Shown here piece after piece: positions 17,228 to 25,129 of a stretch of 64,000 bases of DNA (the first letter of the stretch is position 1; every line of letters starts with the position of its first letter). A program made the position numbers and the translations under genes. Origin of the DNA: Enterovibrio norvegicus FF-33 (GTDB lineage: Bacteria > Pseudomonadota > Gammaproteobacteria > Enterobacterales > Vibrionaceae); the NCBI RefSeq assembly GCF_000286835.2, contig NZ_AJYD02000013.1:468308-532307 (forward strand). The letters run 5' to 3'. The notes below the pieces were generated by a model. It had not been told where the DNA came from. It ran no database searches and worked only from the letters and a program-made list of their open reading frames with translations.

Positions 17228-17575
17228 ATGACAGCATCAGAAGACGCCTACATTGTCGTGTTAACCACGTTTGCCAACGAGCACATCGGCAAGCGCATCA
17301 TTGAATCGTTATTAGAGAAAAAATTAGCGGCCTGTATACAGGTCATGCCTATTCAAAGTTATTACCATTGGCAGGGGAAAATCGCAGAAGATGCCGAAAA
17401 ACAGGTGATGATCAAAACGAAAAAGTCATTGTATAAAACAATAGAGTTAGAGATATGCCGTTTGCATGATTACGACGTGCCAGAGATCATCCAACTGCGA
17501 ATTGAGCAAGGGCTAGATGCGTATCTAGGATGGATAAGCGAGAGTTGCGATCAGGAGAAGAAGCAAGAGCCATAA
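17228..17575 (+). CDS. cutA: Divalent cation tolerance protein CutA
   Basis: This 115-residue trimeric cytoplasmic protein of the PII-like fold is linked to copper tolerance. KLAACIQVMPIQSYYHWQGKI, EKQVMIKTKKSLY and HDYDVPEIIQL are signature segments. Start ATG 17228 follows GAGG; the ORF could be extended upstream to 17129, but those residues have no CutA counterpart. It is convergent with atl. Confidence 0.95.
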   Translation: MTASEDAYIVVLTTFANEHIGKRIIESLLEKKLAACIQVMPIQSYYHWQGKIAEDAEKQVMIKTKKSLYKTIELEICRLHDYDVPEIIQLRIEQGLDAYLGWISESCDQEKKQEP

Positions 17576-17603
17576 GCTTCGAATCACCCAAGCCGCTTGT
17601 TTA

Positions 17604-17915
17604 TCAAACCGGAAAACCGTCCCAGCGGAAACGTCGCAACGAGACCGTGCCGTTATCTTTTACCTCAACGCCGTCATCCCGCAGTTTTTCGCGTTGACGA
17701 TCGAAGCGTTCACCAATCATCGAAATCTTGCCTTGCCCATTGATTACCCGAAACCAAGGTAGACGACTATCTTTGGGTAAGGAGCCTAATAACTTGCCAA
17801 CATGCCGCGCATGTCTCGGGAAGCCTGCCATTTTTGCGACATCACCGTAAGTTGTTACTTTTCCTTGGGGTATCTGTATCAAGACCGCGTAGATCTGATC
17901 GTCAAAATTAGGCAT
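17604..17915 (-). CDS. atl: Alkyltransferase-like DNA repair protein Atl (YbaZ)
   Basis: Atl proteins bind O6-alkylguanine and flag it for nucleotide excision repair. This 103-residue protein has the MGMT C-terminal fold, IPQGKVTTYGDVAKMAGFPRHAR-type helix-turn-helix, and PWFRVINGQG where MGMT has PCHRV. Trp54 replaces the methyl-accepting cysteine, so it cannot be a methyltransferase. ATG 17915 is chosen; a GTG 15 bp upstream is an alternative. The E. coli neighbour is also ffs. Confidence 0.93.
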   Translation of the reverse strand: MPNFDDQIYAVLIQIPQGKVTTYGDVAKMAGFPRHARHVGKLLGSLPKDSRLPWFRVINGQGKISMIGERFDRQREKLRDDGVEVKDNGTVSLRRFRWDGFPV

Positions 17916-18109
17916 ATTGATATTGAGCACAATGAAAAAAGAAAAGGGTTATTGCTCGCTATCATATCAATTGTGAACAGACATTGTGGATAGGAAAGCA
18001 GCAGATTCTCTTCGCTGCGAAGACAACCCTCAAGGATAAGCAGAAACAAAGACAACCCACCAAGATGATATTGGTTCGATGTCAGCATAAGGCGCAAGGA
18101 GGTGCGGTT

Positions 18110-18844
18110 ATGTGGTATGCGACAATGTTAATGGTCACCGCTGCCGTCATGGTTGTTGGGGCCGCACTCTCGGCTGCTATTGCCGATGGAAATATCCCGC
18201 TGATTGCCTTCGCAATCCCCGCGCTGTTTTTTATTGGCTCAGGCGGCGTTGCTGTCTGGCTGCTCGCCATCGGGCTTATCGGCTTCGGCGCACTCATGCC
18301 ATACCAACCCATCGCCATCTCGTTAAGCCTTTGGATGATCCTCCCAGCCTTAGTACTAATCACTGGAGAACGTCGTAACTGGCAGGTTTCATTGCTCGTG
18401 ATTTCCGTGGTGATAGCCATGGAATGCGGCGTGTTGGCATTGCAAGGGGATGAAAAGCTCGGTGGCGCAATGAGCTACACCTTGCTGCAAATCCTCTGTG
18501 TGATCACCGTGTGGGTCTCCGCCTATTTCTGGAAGCCAATAAAAAACCTCAGTTGGTGGCCTGCGCTATTCATTCTCGCACTCTTGGCGGGTGGTTGGAC
18601 ACAAGCCGCCTTGCTCGCGTTCTGCGGCAGTGTGTTAGTGATAACATTGCAAGAATTACAACGTATTGGCGGCGAAGCACGGGGCGACAAACTCAGCGTG
18701 ATTTTACCGGCCATCGCGTTCGCTACCATCGTCGTGTTCCCGCAATTTAGCGTGCCCAACCCCGTGTTTGTCGCGTGGTTACTGTCACTCACCATTGCAT
18801 GGTTAGGCGATTACTTGCTCAATGCAGAAAACGAAGAAGAGTAG
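18110..18844 (+). CDS. Multi-pass membrane protein of unknown function
   Basis: This 244-residue protein is almost entirely hydrophobic, with about seven or eight predicted membrane helices (for example MLMVTAAVMVVGAALSAAI and VIFPALAFAT-like stretches). It has no recognisable transport or catalytic motif. Start ATG 18110 has AAGGAGG 7 bases upstream, decisive against the longer ORF beginning at 17984. It stands alone between atl and ffs. Confidence 0.75.
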   Translation: MWYATMLMVTAAVMVVGAALSAAIADGNIPLIAFAIPALFFIGSGGVAVWLLAIGLIGFGALMPYQPIAISLSLWMILPALVLITGERRNWQVSLLVISVVIAMECGVLALQGDEKLGGAMSYTLLQILCVITVWVSAYFWKPIKNLSWWPALFILALLAGGWTQAALLAFCGSVLVITLQELQRIGGEARGDKLSVILPAIAFATIVVFPQFSVPNPVFVAWLLSLTIAWLGDYLLNAENEEE

Positions 18845-18972
18845 GGCGGATAAAAACTCACCAGTTAGACAGTGATCGCCAGATAACCCCTTGCAATGGG
18901 CTTAGGGTTCACACATAATGCGCTCGAACCAACGGTTTCTTTCATAAGAAATTGTTCGGTAAAAGAATCTAT

Positions 18973-19086
18973 GGAGGCCTCCTTGGTCCTCCCGCAACAC
19001 TATCTTGTGTATTGGGTCAGATCCGGAAGGAAGCAGCCCCCGCTTGGGACGTGTGTGCCGGGATGTGGCTGGGGAGGCTTCCACCC
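18973..19086 (+). ncRNA. ffs: 4.5S signal recognition particle RNA
   Basis: The sequence contains the SRP domain IV signature GGTCAGATCCGGAAGGAAGC, with the GGAA tetraloop and asymmetric loops bound by Ffh, then GTGTGCCGGGATGTGGCTGG. The ends GGAGGCCTCC and GGAGGCTTCC pair to close the long hairpin. Length is 114 nt, equal to E. coli 4.5S RNA. It guides co-translational membrane targeting with Ffh. Its position after atl equals the E. coli order. The exact 5' and 3' ends are estimated by alignment. Confidence 0.97.
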
Positions 19087-19206
19087 TTCTAGCGTTTCAA
19101 AAATTCCCTTTCTACATTTTCACTCTCCTTTGTTTACCCACACACTCAAAGAAACATGAAAAAACAATGTGATCTGACACTAACCCCCATGTTAACCACC
19201 AAAACC

Positions 19207-19240
19207 TTGCCTCAATACGCCTGTAAACTTTTCCTATAAT
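19207..19240 (+). promoter_or_regulatory. Possible promoter of the 35-residue membrane protein gene
   Basis: A consensus -10 TATAAT lies at 19235-19240, 79 bp before the ATG at 19319. No good -35 is present at the usual distance. Confidence 0.3.
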
Positions 19241-19318
19241 CATATGCAGAAAGCTTCATTCCTAGATTGATTAGGAAGGGCGTTGCGTACTTTGCATACA
19301 CATAAATAGGGTATCAAG

Positions 19319-19426
19319 ATGACAGACGGACAATGGGTGTTTATTGGGTTTGGGCTTTTACTGGTGGTAATAGCGGCGTTATTGCTGGTGCGTGCGGTGA
19401 AGCGGGATGATTCTGGGCGGGCGTGA
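19319..19426 (+). CDS. Small single-pass membrane protein, 35 residues
   Basis: ATG 19319 opens a 35-residue ORF: a short polar N-terminus (MTDGQWVF), one hydrophobic helix (IGFGLLLVVIAALLLV) and a basic tail (RAVKRDDSGRA). AGGG lies 8 bases upstream. The layout is what small regulatory or stabilising membrane proteins show, but there is no family match. It lies between ffs and the accessory island. Confidence 0.55.
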   Translation: MTDGQWVFIGFGLLLVVIAALLLVRAVKRDDSGRA

Positions 19427-19454
19427 TTTGACCAGAGTGAGTTGGGGTAGCTTG

Positions 19455-19703
19455 GTTTTGCCCCCTTTTCGTTTCGTCGAAAGTAGCACTCATCACTATC
19501 AAACCAAGATTTTTCGATAGATTTTCTAATGACAAGCGTGAGGTGTGCATAAACACCTCAAAGTGTCACATTTTCCCATTCTAGGTTTTGTTATATTCCA
19601 TGATACCCTAAAAAACATTTGCTTATGCTAAATGTTGGAATTAGTCAGATGTAGGGAAAATACCCAAACGAGGTGTTTAAATGCTCAATTTGGGGATCTA
19701 GTA
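19455..19703 (+). repeat. Island leader, copy A (upstream of the HNH gene)
   Basis: About 250 nt before the HNH gene align with the region before the DUF4365 gene (copy B, 21455-21718). Shared blocks are CGAAAG...CACTCA, TTTxCTAATGxCAAxCGTGA, CCxTGATAxCCT and TTTGGGGATCTAGTAAATTGT. Copy A holds a perfect hairpin GAGGTGT-GCATAA-ACACCTC (19540-19559) and an imperfect one at 19660-19697. It lies within a 310-bp gene-free gap (19427-19736). Confidence 0.65.
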
Positions 19704-19736
19704 AATTGTATACGCAGCAAGTCACCGAGAGAAAAA

Positions 19737-20561
19737 ATGGCAAGACTAGCCCCACAGTTAGAAGTTGTTAGAGCATTGTTTGCTCGATCGGGGAATCAGT
19801 GTGCTTTTCCTGGATGCACACAACCTTTGGTAAATACTAAAAACAAATTTATTGGTCAAATTTGCCACATCGAGGCAGCAATGCCAAATGGTGAGAGGTA
19901 CAATGAAAATCAAAATGATGAAGATCGTAGAGCCTACGATAATCTTCTGATTATGTGTTACCCACATCATATAGAAACGAATGATATTGAAGAATATACA
20001 GTTGAAAGACTGACACAGATAAAATTTGAGCATGAGTCTGTGTTCGAAAAATCAAACTTCAAGATCGACGAGTCAGAGCTTTATAAATTAGCTTCAGAAA
20101 TGGAGAAATACTGGAAGGATATTGAGCGATTAAACACAATCGATCATACGTTCGAGGAACTAGCTTTATTTATAGACGCAAAGAGTAGCTTCTTTGAAAT
20201 TTTGTGTAGCGCAAGAAAAGCTATAGAGGGGATCGAGGGATTATTAGATCGTCTGGAGAAAAGTGATAAAAACCTCATGGCAGACTTCAATAAATTAATA
20301 CAGTCAAAGGGAATACCTCCAGAACTCTTCGAGGATGTCCCCTACTACGAAAATCCGTTAGTGGTAAGGAATTGGGAAGATCATAATCTAGCCAGACAAA
20401 ATTGGTTACAACGGCTACGTATTTACTTGGCGCATATAGAAGTAAAATATATTGAAGAGTATTTGAAGACAAATAGAAACGATTTAATAGCAAAGAATAG
20501 GTTAGAAAAAATTAAAGCAACCTTATCTAGCTTTGCACAAAATGCAGTTCACGTTGATTAA
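19737..20561 (+). CDS. HNH endonuclease-domain protein of the accessory island
   Basis: This 274-residue protein has an HNH/McrA-type nuclease fold near the N-terminus: CAFPGC (zinc pair), CHIEAA with the catalytic His, DNLLIMC and the closing PHH at about residues 80-82. The C-terminal 170 residues are helical, charged and unrecognised. It could cut DNA as a stand-alone defence or mobile-element nuclease. ATG 19737 with GAGAG upstream is preferred to the longer ORF from 19632, which would overlap the leader hairpin. Local base composition is markedly AT-richer than the flanks, a sign of transfer. Confidence 0.8.
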   Translation: MARLAPQLEVVRALFARSGNQCAFPGCTQPLVNTKNKFIGQICHIEAAMPNGERYNENQNDEDRRAYDNLLIMCYPHHIETNDIEEYTVERLTQIKFEHESVFEKSNFKIDESELYKLASEMEKYWKDIERLNTIDHTFEELALFIDAKSSFFEILCSARKAIEGIEGLLDRLEKSDKNLMADFNKLIQSKGIPPELFEDVPYYENPLVVRNWEDHNLARQNWLQRLRIYLAHIEVKYIEEYLKTNRNDLIAKNRLEKIKATLSSFAQNAVHVD

Positions 20562-20625
20562 CGTGCCCACGAGTATCAAGTGGGTGCAGGTGATACCTAC
20601 AGCGTTGCTAAACCAAGCGTTATAC
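20560..20625 (+). other. Imperfect palindrome between two island genes
   Basis: AACG (20560-20563) and CGTT (20603-20606) enclose GTATCA (20573-20578) and TGATAC (20591-20596). GCGTTATAC follows at 20617-20625. The nested dyads recall either a weak terminator or an integron attC-like site, but the canonical GTTRRRY/RYYYAAC pair is not met. Confidence 0.3.
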
Positions 20626-20640
20626 GGATAAAATGATTTA

Positions 20641-21417
20641 ATGGAAAACTATAAAGAATCTTTTGAAAAATATGAGTCTGCTCTTTTAGAGTGTACAAAT
20701 TTATCTCAAAATTTTGCCGGAATACCATCGCCAACCAGTTCTCATTTTTATGCTTCTCTGTTATTTACGAAGTTATGTAATTGCGCTAATTCAATTGGTC
20801 ACTTGGCTCCAAATCCTGACCAGATAGGTAAGAATGCTCACTGGGATTACAGCTCTGTTTCATCTTTAACTAGAGATCTTATTGAATGCTATATTACATT
20901 TTATTATCTATGTATTGATAAATGCTCAATTGAAGAATGGAATGCACGTTGGCAATTGATGAATCTACACGACCATATGTCAAGGGTTAAAATGTTCAAT
21001 ACTTTGGGCATAGATTATGAGGGAAAAGAAGAAGCTAAAAACGTAAAAATTGAAGTCATTGATAATTTAAAATCAAACAAATGGTTTCGTGAATTATCTG
21101 ATAAGGAGAAAACACACTTTTTAAAAGGTAAGAATGCATTTTTCAAAAGTCAGGATGAGATACTGACTGCAAGTGGTAGTAACGTCTCAGATTTCAGGTT
21201 TAAATACATATTTTCATCTAATCATACTCATACCTTCCCGATGGGGTTCTATAGAATGGCGGATGGTAATAGAGGTCGAGGTGTCGAATCAATAATAGAG
21301 ATTCAATACACCGCTCTATGTTTAGAGTGGGTTTCTGAGTATTTACTTAAGGCAAAAACGGAATTCGCTGGTAAATTTGAAACCCTAAAATTGTGCAATC
21401 TGCAGTGTAACAAGTAG
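20641..21417 (+). CDS. Island protein of unknown function (258 residues)
   Basis: This is a soluble, mostly helical protein. Notable segments are SLTRDLIECYITFYYLCID, ARWQLMNLHDHMSR and the histidine-rich SSNHTHTFPMGFYRM. The R-x-LIE-YI-xxYL pattern followed by a late H-T-H resembles DUF5677-like proteins seen in defence and cassette contexts, but the match is weak. No own leader copy precedes it: only 79 bp with a palindrome separate it from the HNH gene, so the two may be co-transcribed. Composition is AT-rich like its neighbours. Confidence 0.7.
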   Translation: MENYKESFEKYESALLECTNLSQNFAGIPSPTSSHFYASLLFTKLCNCANSIGHLAPNPDQIGKNAHWDYSSVSSLTRDLIECYITFYYLCIDKCSIEEWNARWQLMNLHDHMSRVKMFNTLGIDYEGKEEAKNVKIEVIDNLKSNKWFRELSDKEKTHFLKGKNAFFKSQDEILTASGSNVSDFRFKYIFSSNHTHTFPMGFYRMADGNRGRGVESIIEIQYTALCLEWVSEYLLKAKTEFAGKFETLKLCNLQCNK

Positions 21418-21454
21418 TTTTGTCCACTTCCCCAAGCGTGACCTGCTAATCAGT

Positions 21455-21718
21455 TCTGGCACGTTCTTGCCCCATTGCTTGTTGACGAAAGCAAACCCAC
21501 TCACTCTCACATCGAGAGCTTTCCATAGGTTTCCTAATGCCAAACGTGAATTGTATGAAAATACCCCCTTTTTGTTGTATTTTCTGATTCTCGCTTTTGA
21601 TGCATCCCGTGATATCCTCGCAATAACATGCTTTTACTCTAGATTTCAGTGTTCATTGTATGCATGAAAAATCCCAAAGTGGGGTATTGAAACACCCCCT
21701 TTGGGATCTAATAAATTG
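21455..21718 (+). repeat. Island leader, copy B (upstream of the DUF4365 gene)
   Basis: This is a diverged copy of the leader at 19455-19703, again ending just before a gene start. It closes with a strong hairpin: ATCCCAAAG-(T)-GGGGT, loop ATTGAAAC, ACCCC-CTTTGGGAT (21671-21707), then TCTAATAAATTGTT. The stem is perfect apart from a single bulged T. It lies in a 323-bp gene-free gap (21418-21740). Confidence 0.65.
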
Positions 21719-21740
21719 TTAGACTGATAGGAGAGTTATT

Positions 21741-22523
21741 ATGAAATATAGTGAAGATACCGCAACGGGTGATACTGGCGAGTACTTTTTAGCATATACG
21801 GTATCTAGAGTTTTAGAGTGGCCTTGTCGCTTGTTTGATATCGATATTGGAATTGATGCCCAAATCGAAGTGCTTGATGATGATCGTCACAGTATGGGGC
21901 AATTCATAGCAGTGCAAGTCAAGACAACAAAGGATAAAGATAAATCTAAAGTTTCAGTAGAAAGCAAGCATATAGAGTATTGGGCTAGCCTTGATATTCC
22001 AGTTATAATTGCCTTTGTAAATCTAAGCAGGCAAAAAGTGTATGTGCGCTCATTTGAAGATTTTAATGGATCGAAAACAATTCACTTTTCTGAAGAGCAT
22101 GAGTTAAATTGTCCGGATATTAAAAAAAGTCTCAGGCTATTATCATATTCCAAAGTGAAAAATAAAATCAAAATGGATCTTGCAAAAATAACCGATGCTA
22201 TCAGGGATTTATTATCTGATCTGACTAGTGATCGAGTGCATGAAATTCAGGATTGTGACCATTATATTGACATGATTGGTGATTTTGAATCTATAAAAAA
22301 TGATCTTCACGAAGTTAAAATTACACTTAATCCAATACATCCACTTATCGGTAATTGTAATTATAAATTAGTATTGGATGATTATTTGCTCGCTAGAAAT
22401 AAGTACATTAATTTTTTACGTGAATGGGGGCTTACTGAACATAATGATTCAGAAGTAAGTGAATTTGAAAGTGAGTATGACCGCTATTATTCGTATCTTG
22501 AACTTTCAGTCGAAAACATATGA
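21741..22523 (+). CDS. DUF4365-domain protein of the accessory island
   Basis: This is a 260-residue protein. The N-terminal 135 residues fit DUF4365, a nuclease-like domain: GDTGEYFLAYTVSR, then DIGIDAQIEV, then FIAVQVKTT, then KHIEYW and VPVIIAFVN-type strand. The E...D...E-x-QVK arrangement mirrors PD-(D/E)xK nucleases. The C-terminal half is unrecognised. AGGAG lies 7 bases before ATG. Such proteins are frequent in phage-defence islands; activity here is inferred only. Confidence 0.78.
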   Translation: MKYSEDTATGDTGEYFLAYTVSRVLEWPCRLFDIDIGIDAQIEVLDDDRHSMGQFIAVQVKTTKDKDKSKVSVESKHIEYWASLDIPVIIAFVNLSRQKVYVRSFEDFNGSKTIHFSEEHELNCPDIKKSLRLLSYSKVKNKIKMDLAKITDAIRDLLSDLTSDRVHEIQDCDHYIDMIGDFESIKNDLHEVKITLNPIHPLIGNCNYKLVLDDYLLARNKYINFLREWGLTEHNDSEVSEFESEYDRYYSYLELSVENI

Positions 22524-22855
22524 GCCCTTCTCCGGTCAATAGGTAATATTCTTCTTTTGGCTGCGCCAGCTGCCAATGCTCTCGAACAACAAAGCCGTCT
22601 ACTTCGCTTTCCCCAAATTGAATTTATCCGAAGTAGACACTTGCGTGCACGCCCGCCAACTCGTTTCTGTCCAAAAACGTTTTAGGGTAATCACCAAGCG
22701 ATTCAGCCCAGACCGCTTTGACATTCCTTCTATCCCATCGCCCCACTTCACAATAAAAAATGCAACAGATTGCGAAATTTGGCGAATGCAAAGTCACTCG
22801 CAGCACTCCTTCTGTTGACTCATCAATATGGTGAAAAACTGACCAATGAGGATCT
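22524..22855. other. 332-bp gap with a decayed minus-strand reading frame
   Basis: No intact gene is convincing. On the minus strand one frame stays open from about 22917 to 22524 except for a single TAA at 22624-22626. It reads coherent protein-like sequence on both sides (KAVWAESLGDYPKTFLDRNE, then FGESEVDGFVVREHWQLAQP). This may be a remnant gene at the right edge of the island. A plus-strand ORF at 22576-22818 looks non-coding. Confidence 0.3.
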
Positions 22856-23509
22856 ATGAAACAACTACTCCCTTTTCTCTTGGTGCTGCTGTCAGCGTGC
22901 AGTGCCACGGTGCCCAAAGAAGTGGTGGAACTGTCTTACCGTATTGAGCAAGACCTGACTCACGTGCAAGAAAGTTATACCAGCCTTGTTCACCAGCACA
23001 TCAAGGTGTTGCGAAAGCAACGTGAAGACTACCTACGAAATGAATGGACTCCCCGCTTTGTGAAAGGCTGGGTGAAAGACGGCCAGTTGATAGAAATGGC
23101 TGAGGGCGACGTGATTTATGATGAGGAAAAAGCCGATTTCGTGAAAACCCGCACCACAGATAGTGTTGGGCAGCTAAACAGTATTGTGCTGTGGGCTGAC
23201 AGTGCCATCACCATAATTGAAGATAAACGCCAGTCTTTGCTCTCGCCGTTGGATGAGGCAGAAAAACAACTCATCGCGGATATTAACCAAAGTTTTGCAT
23301 TGATTCAGCAAGGCCACCAAACCATCACGGCTCACCTCAATAGCATTCGAGAAGTGCAAGATGTGCAAAATGACTTGCTCGATAAAGCCGGGCTAGAAGC
23401 GGTTCGTAACCAGATTAATCAGCAACTTTCCGACCTGTCTGAAAAGGCCTCCACAGGGCTGGATGAGATTCGAAAACTCGATAAAAAAGCCAACAAACAT
23501 TTGGAGTGA
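22856..23509 (+). CDS. Coiled-coil lipoprotein of unknown function
   Basis: This 217-residue protein has a lipobox LLSACSA (Cys15) and a long helical mature region. Heptad-like stretches run at residues 20-60 and 125-217 (for example DLSEKASTGLDEIRKLDKKANK). No enzymatic motif is visible. It would be anchored to the inner or outer membrane and face the periplasm. The next gene starts six bases after its stop codon, so they form a two-gene operon. Confidence 0.75.
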   Translation: MKQLLPFLLVLLSACSATVPKEVVELSYRIEQDLTHVQESYTSLVHQHIKVLRKQREDYLRNEWTPRFVKGWVKDGQLIEMAEGDVIYDEEKADFVKTRTTDSVGQLNSIVLWADSAITIIEDKRQSLLSPLDEAEKQLIADINQSFALIQQGHQTITAHLNSIREVQDVQNDLLDKAGLEAVRNQINQQLSDLSEKASTGLDEIRKLDKKANKHLE

Positions 23510-23514
23510 AGATA

Positions 23515-23784
23515 ATGAGCATGCTTGAACGCGCAAGGCGCACTGCCGACAAGACTGACCGTGATTTGTCCGAAAAAGAAGCCAGCCTGTTGCTTGATAC
23601 CGACCTAGACGTATCCCGACTCAGCCCTGAGATCACCGAACATGCGGCTTACCCAGCGCTCATTTCAGCGATTCAAGAGGCTTCGGCGGATAATCGCAAC
23701 GTAGCATTATTGACGTCGCGCATCGAAGCGTTGAAAGAGGAAGGCGGCGAACTGCTAAAAAAGGTGTTAGACGCCATTCGTTGA
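23515..23784 (+). CDS. Small helical protein co-transcribed with a lipoprotein
   Basis: This 89-residue soluble protein is rich in Ala, Leu and charged residues (MSMLERARRTADKTDRDLSE), probably fully helical. ATG 23515 follows GGAG located in the end of the upstream gene at 8 nt. No family recognised. The tight spacing suggests it acts with the lipoprotein, although it has no signal peptide. Confidence 0.65.
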   Translation: MSMLERARRTADKTDRDLSEKEASLLLDTDLDVSRLSPEITEHAAYPALISAIQEASADNRNVALLTSRIEALKEEGGELLKKVLDAIR

Positions 23785-24036
23785 GAGGCCAATGCAATGT
23801 AAATGGATATGCGCTGTTACGACACTTAGGTAATGGCGCGTACAGCAGGACTCACCCACGAGGCTGCGCGTGTTATTGCATTCGGGTATATCTCTTTTTA
23901 TTCCTGCCTGCCTTTTTGGTCGCCACGTCCCATAACTAAACACCCTAAGTTGCAACATGGAAATGCTTGCTAAAATTAGGGTATTGCGTGCTTTGTGGCT
24001 GCAAGGGTCACATGACGAGGGAAGCGACTTATCGTG

Positions 24037-24396
24037 ATGGAAGAAAATAAAAATCAGAAACAAGGTCAAAACGAAGACCAAGAAGAAGAGCAAAAGCGAG
24101 ACTTTTTTAGACTTCGTTACTTAGAGCAGGACATGCCGCTTATTGTTTGCGGTGATAATACATTCCGCGTGTGTGAGATTTCCGAGAATGGTATCCGTTT
24201 ACTCATTAAAAATGATGTTGTGCCTGAGGAGCCTATTGCAGGAACCATACATTTTGAAGTCGGCTCTGCGGAGGTTCAAGGAAAGACCATCAGAAGAGAA
24301 GACGATGAGTTAGTGATTCATCTCTTTCAGATACTGGAATTGAAAAAAATTAACGATGAACAGCTTCGCCTTCGTCGCAAATATAGCCGAGATTAA
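24037..24396 (+). CDS. PilZ-domain c-di-GMP-binding protein
   Basis: After a charged, Gln/Glu-rich N-terminus (residues 1-20), the protein has KRDFFRLRY (the RxxxR c-di-GMP contact) and VCEISENGIRLL (the D/NxSxxG motif, with E in place of D). This is the PilZ signature with standard 20-30 residue spacing. The 119-residue size fits a stand-alone PilZ effector for motility, biofilm or secretion. The start could be ATG 24037 or the GTG three bases earlier. An EAL phosphodiesterase gene lies 15 kb away. Confidence 0.8.
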   Translation: MEENKNQKQGQNEDQEEEQKRDFFRLRYLEQDMPLIVCGDNTFRVCEISENGIRLLIKNDVVPEEPIAGTIHFEVGSAEVQGKTIRREDDELVIHLFQILELKKINDEQLRLRRKYSRD

Positions 24397-24461
24397 GGTG
24401 ACGGTTTAACTGTGTAAACCACCATAAACAACGCATCTGCTTGTGTTTTGGACGGATTGTT

Positions 24462-24522
24462 TTTTATTTTGTTTTTATTTCTCCTTCATCTCATCTCCTC
24501 TCCTCTTTGCGCTTTTTCTTCA
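24462..24522 (+). repeat. Polypyrimidine tract
   Basis: About 60 nt are nearly all T and C, with TTTATTTCTCC and CTCCTCTCCTCTTT elements like those of 13384-13458. It lies in the 252-bp gap before a small membrane protein gene. A GGGCA-GGA-TGCCC mini-hairpin (24606-24618) follows. Role unknown. Confidence 0.4.
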
Positions 24523-24648
24523 AATCAGGAACGTTATCAGATCCCCATTCGCGCTATAGTCTCTTGATGATGAAACGCGGGTTGCGCCTCACGTCGCCCC
24601 AAAGGGCAGGATGCCCCCAAAGACCAGTAAACAAGGATGTAAGTATCA

Positions 24649-24906
24649 ATGCCAGCCAGTCAAAGTTTTGTTGAAAGCCTCAATGCCGTTTGGGCGACGC
24701 CTTATGGTGTTGCGGCTAAATTCATTTTTATAGGCGGCATCTTGTTGTTGTTTGTATTGATGGTCACGCGACAGAAGATGACGATTCTTGACGCGCTACT
24801 GGCGATTGTGGGTTTCAAGCCTGTTCAACATCGCGATAAATTGTTCAACGTTTTACACTTGTCCGTGATTGGTATCCCTCTCGCCTTGTTTGCGCTTGCG
24901 ATGTAA
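24649..24906 (+). CDS. Small membrane protein of unknown function
   Basis: This 85-residue protein has two predicted membrane helices (FIFIGGILLLFVLMV and LHLSVIGIPLALFALAM). A short loop between them contains RQKMTILDALLAIVGFKPVQHRDK. No family recognised. AAGGA upstream of ATG is spaced rather far. It is monocistronic. Confidence 0.65.
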   Translation: MPASQSFVESLNAVWATPYGVAAKFIFIGGILLLFVLMVTRQKMTILDALLAIVGFKPVQHRDKLFNVLHLSVIGIPLALFALAM

Positions 24907-25129
24907 ATAAGCGACTGACTAATCATCCTCTGCGCACTGCCTGTGTGATAGCCAGCTTAGTGGCTATCGATGCCACCGATGTCGAATAAAGCGAATGAGA
25001 GAGGTATCGGGGTATTTGGGCCAACATTTCCATTTCCCACTGCAAGCAATAGTGATACTTTCCTTTCTTGGCATGAAAATCTGTATTTTATGCTGTAGGT
25101 AATATTTTAAATTGTTAATGGAAAGTGAA

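Noticed and set aside
21700-21725. Integron attC site ending in GTTAGAC
   Set aside because: GTTAGAC fits the R' core, but the matching upstream RYYYAAC box is missing and the other leader copy lacks it; no integrase gene is present.
19319-22523. Tn7-like or CRISPR-guided transposon next to ffs
   Set aside because: The site fits, but there are no tns genes, no cas genes, no CRISPR repeats and no recognisable transposon ends in the window.
22576-22818. 80-codon plus-strand ORF after the island
   Set aside because: No ribosome site, and the opposite strand shows a more protein-like frame.
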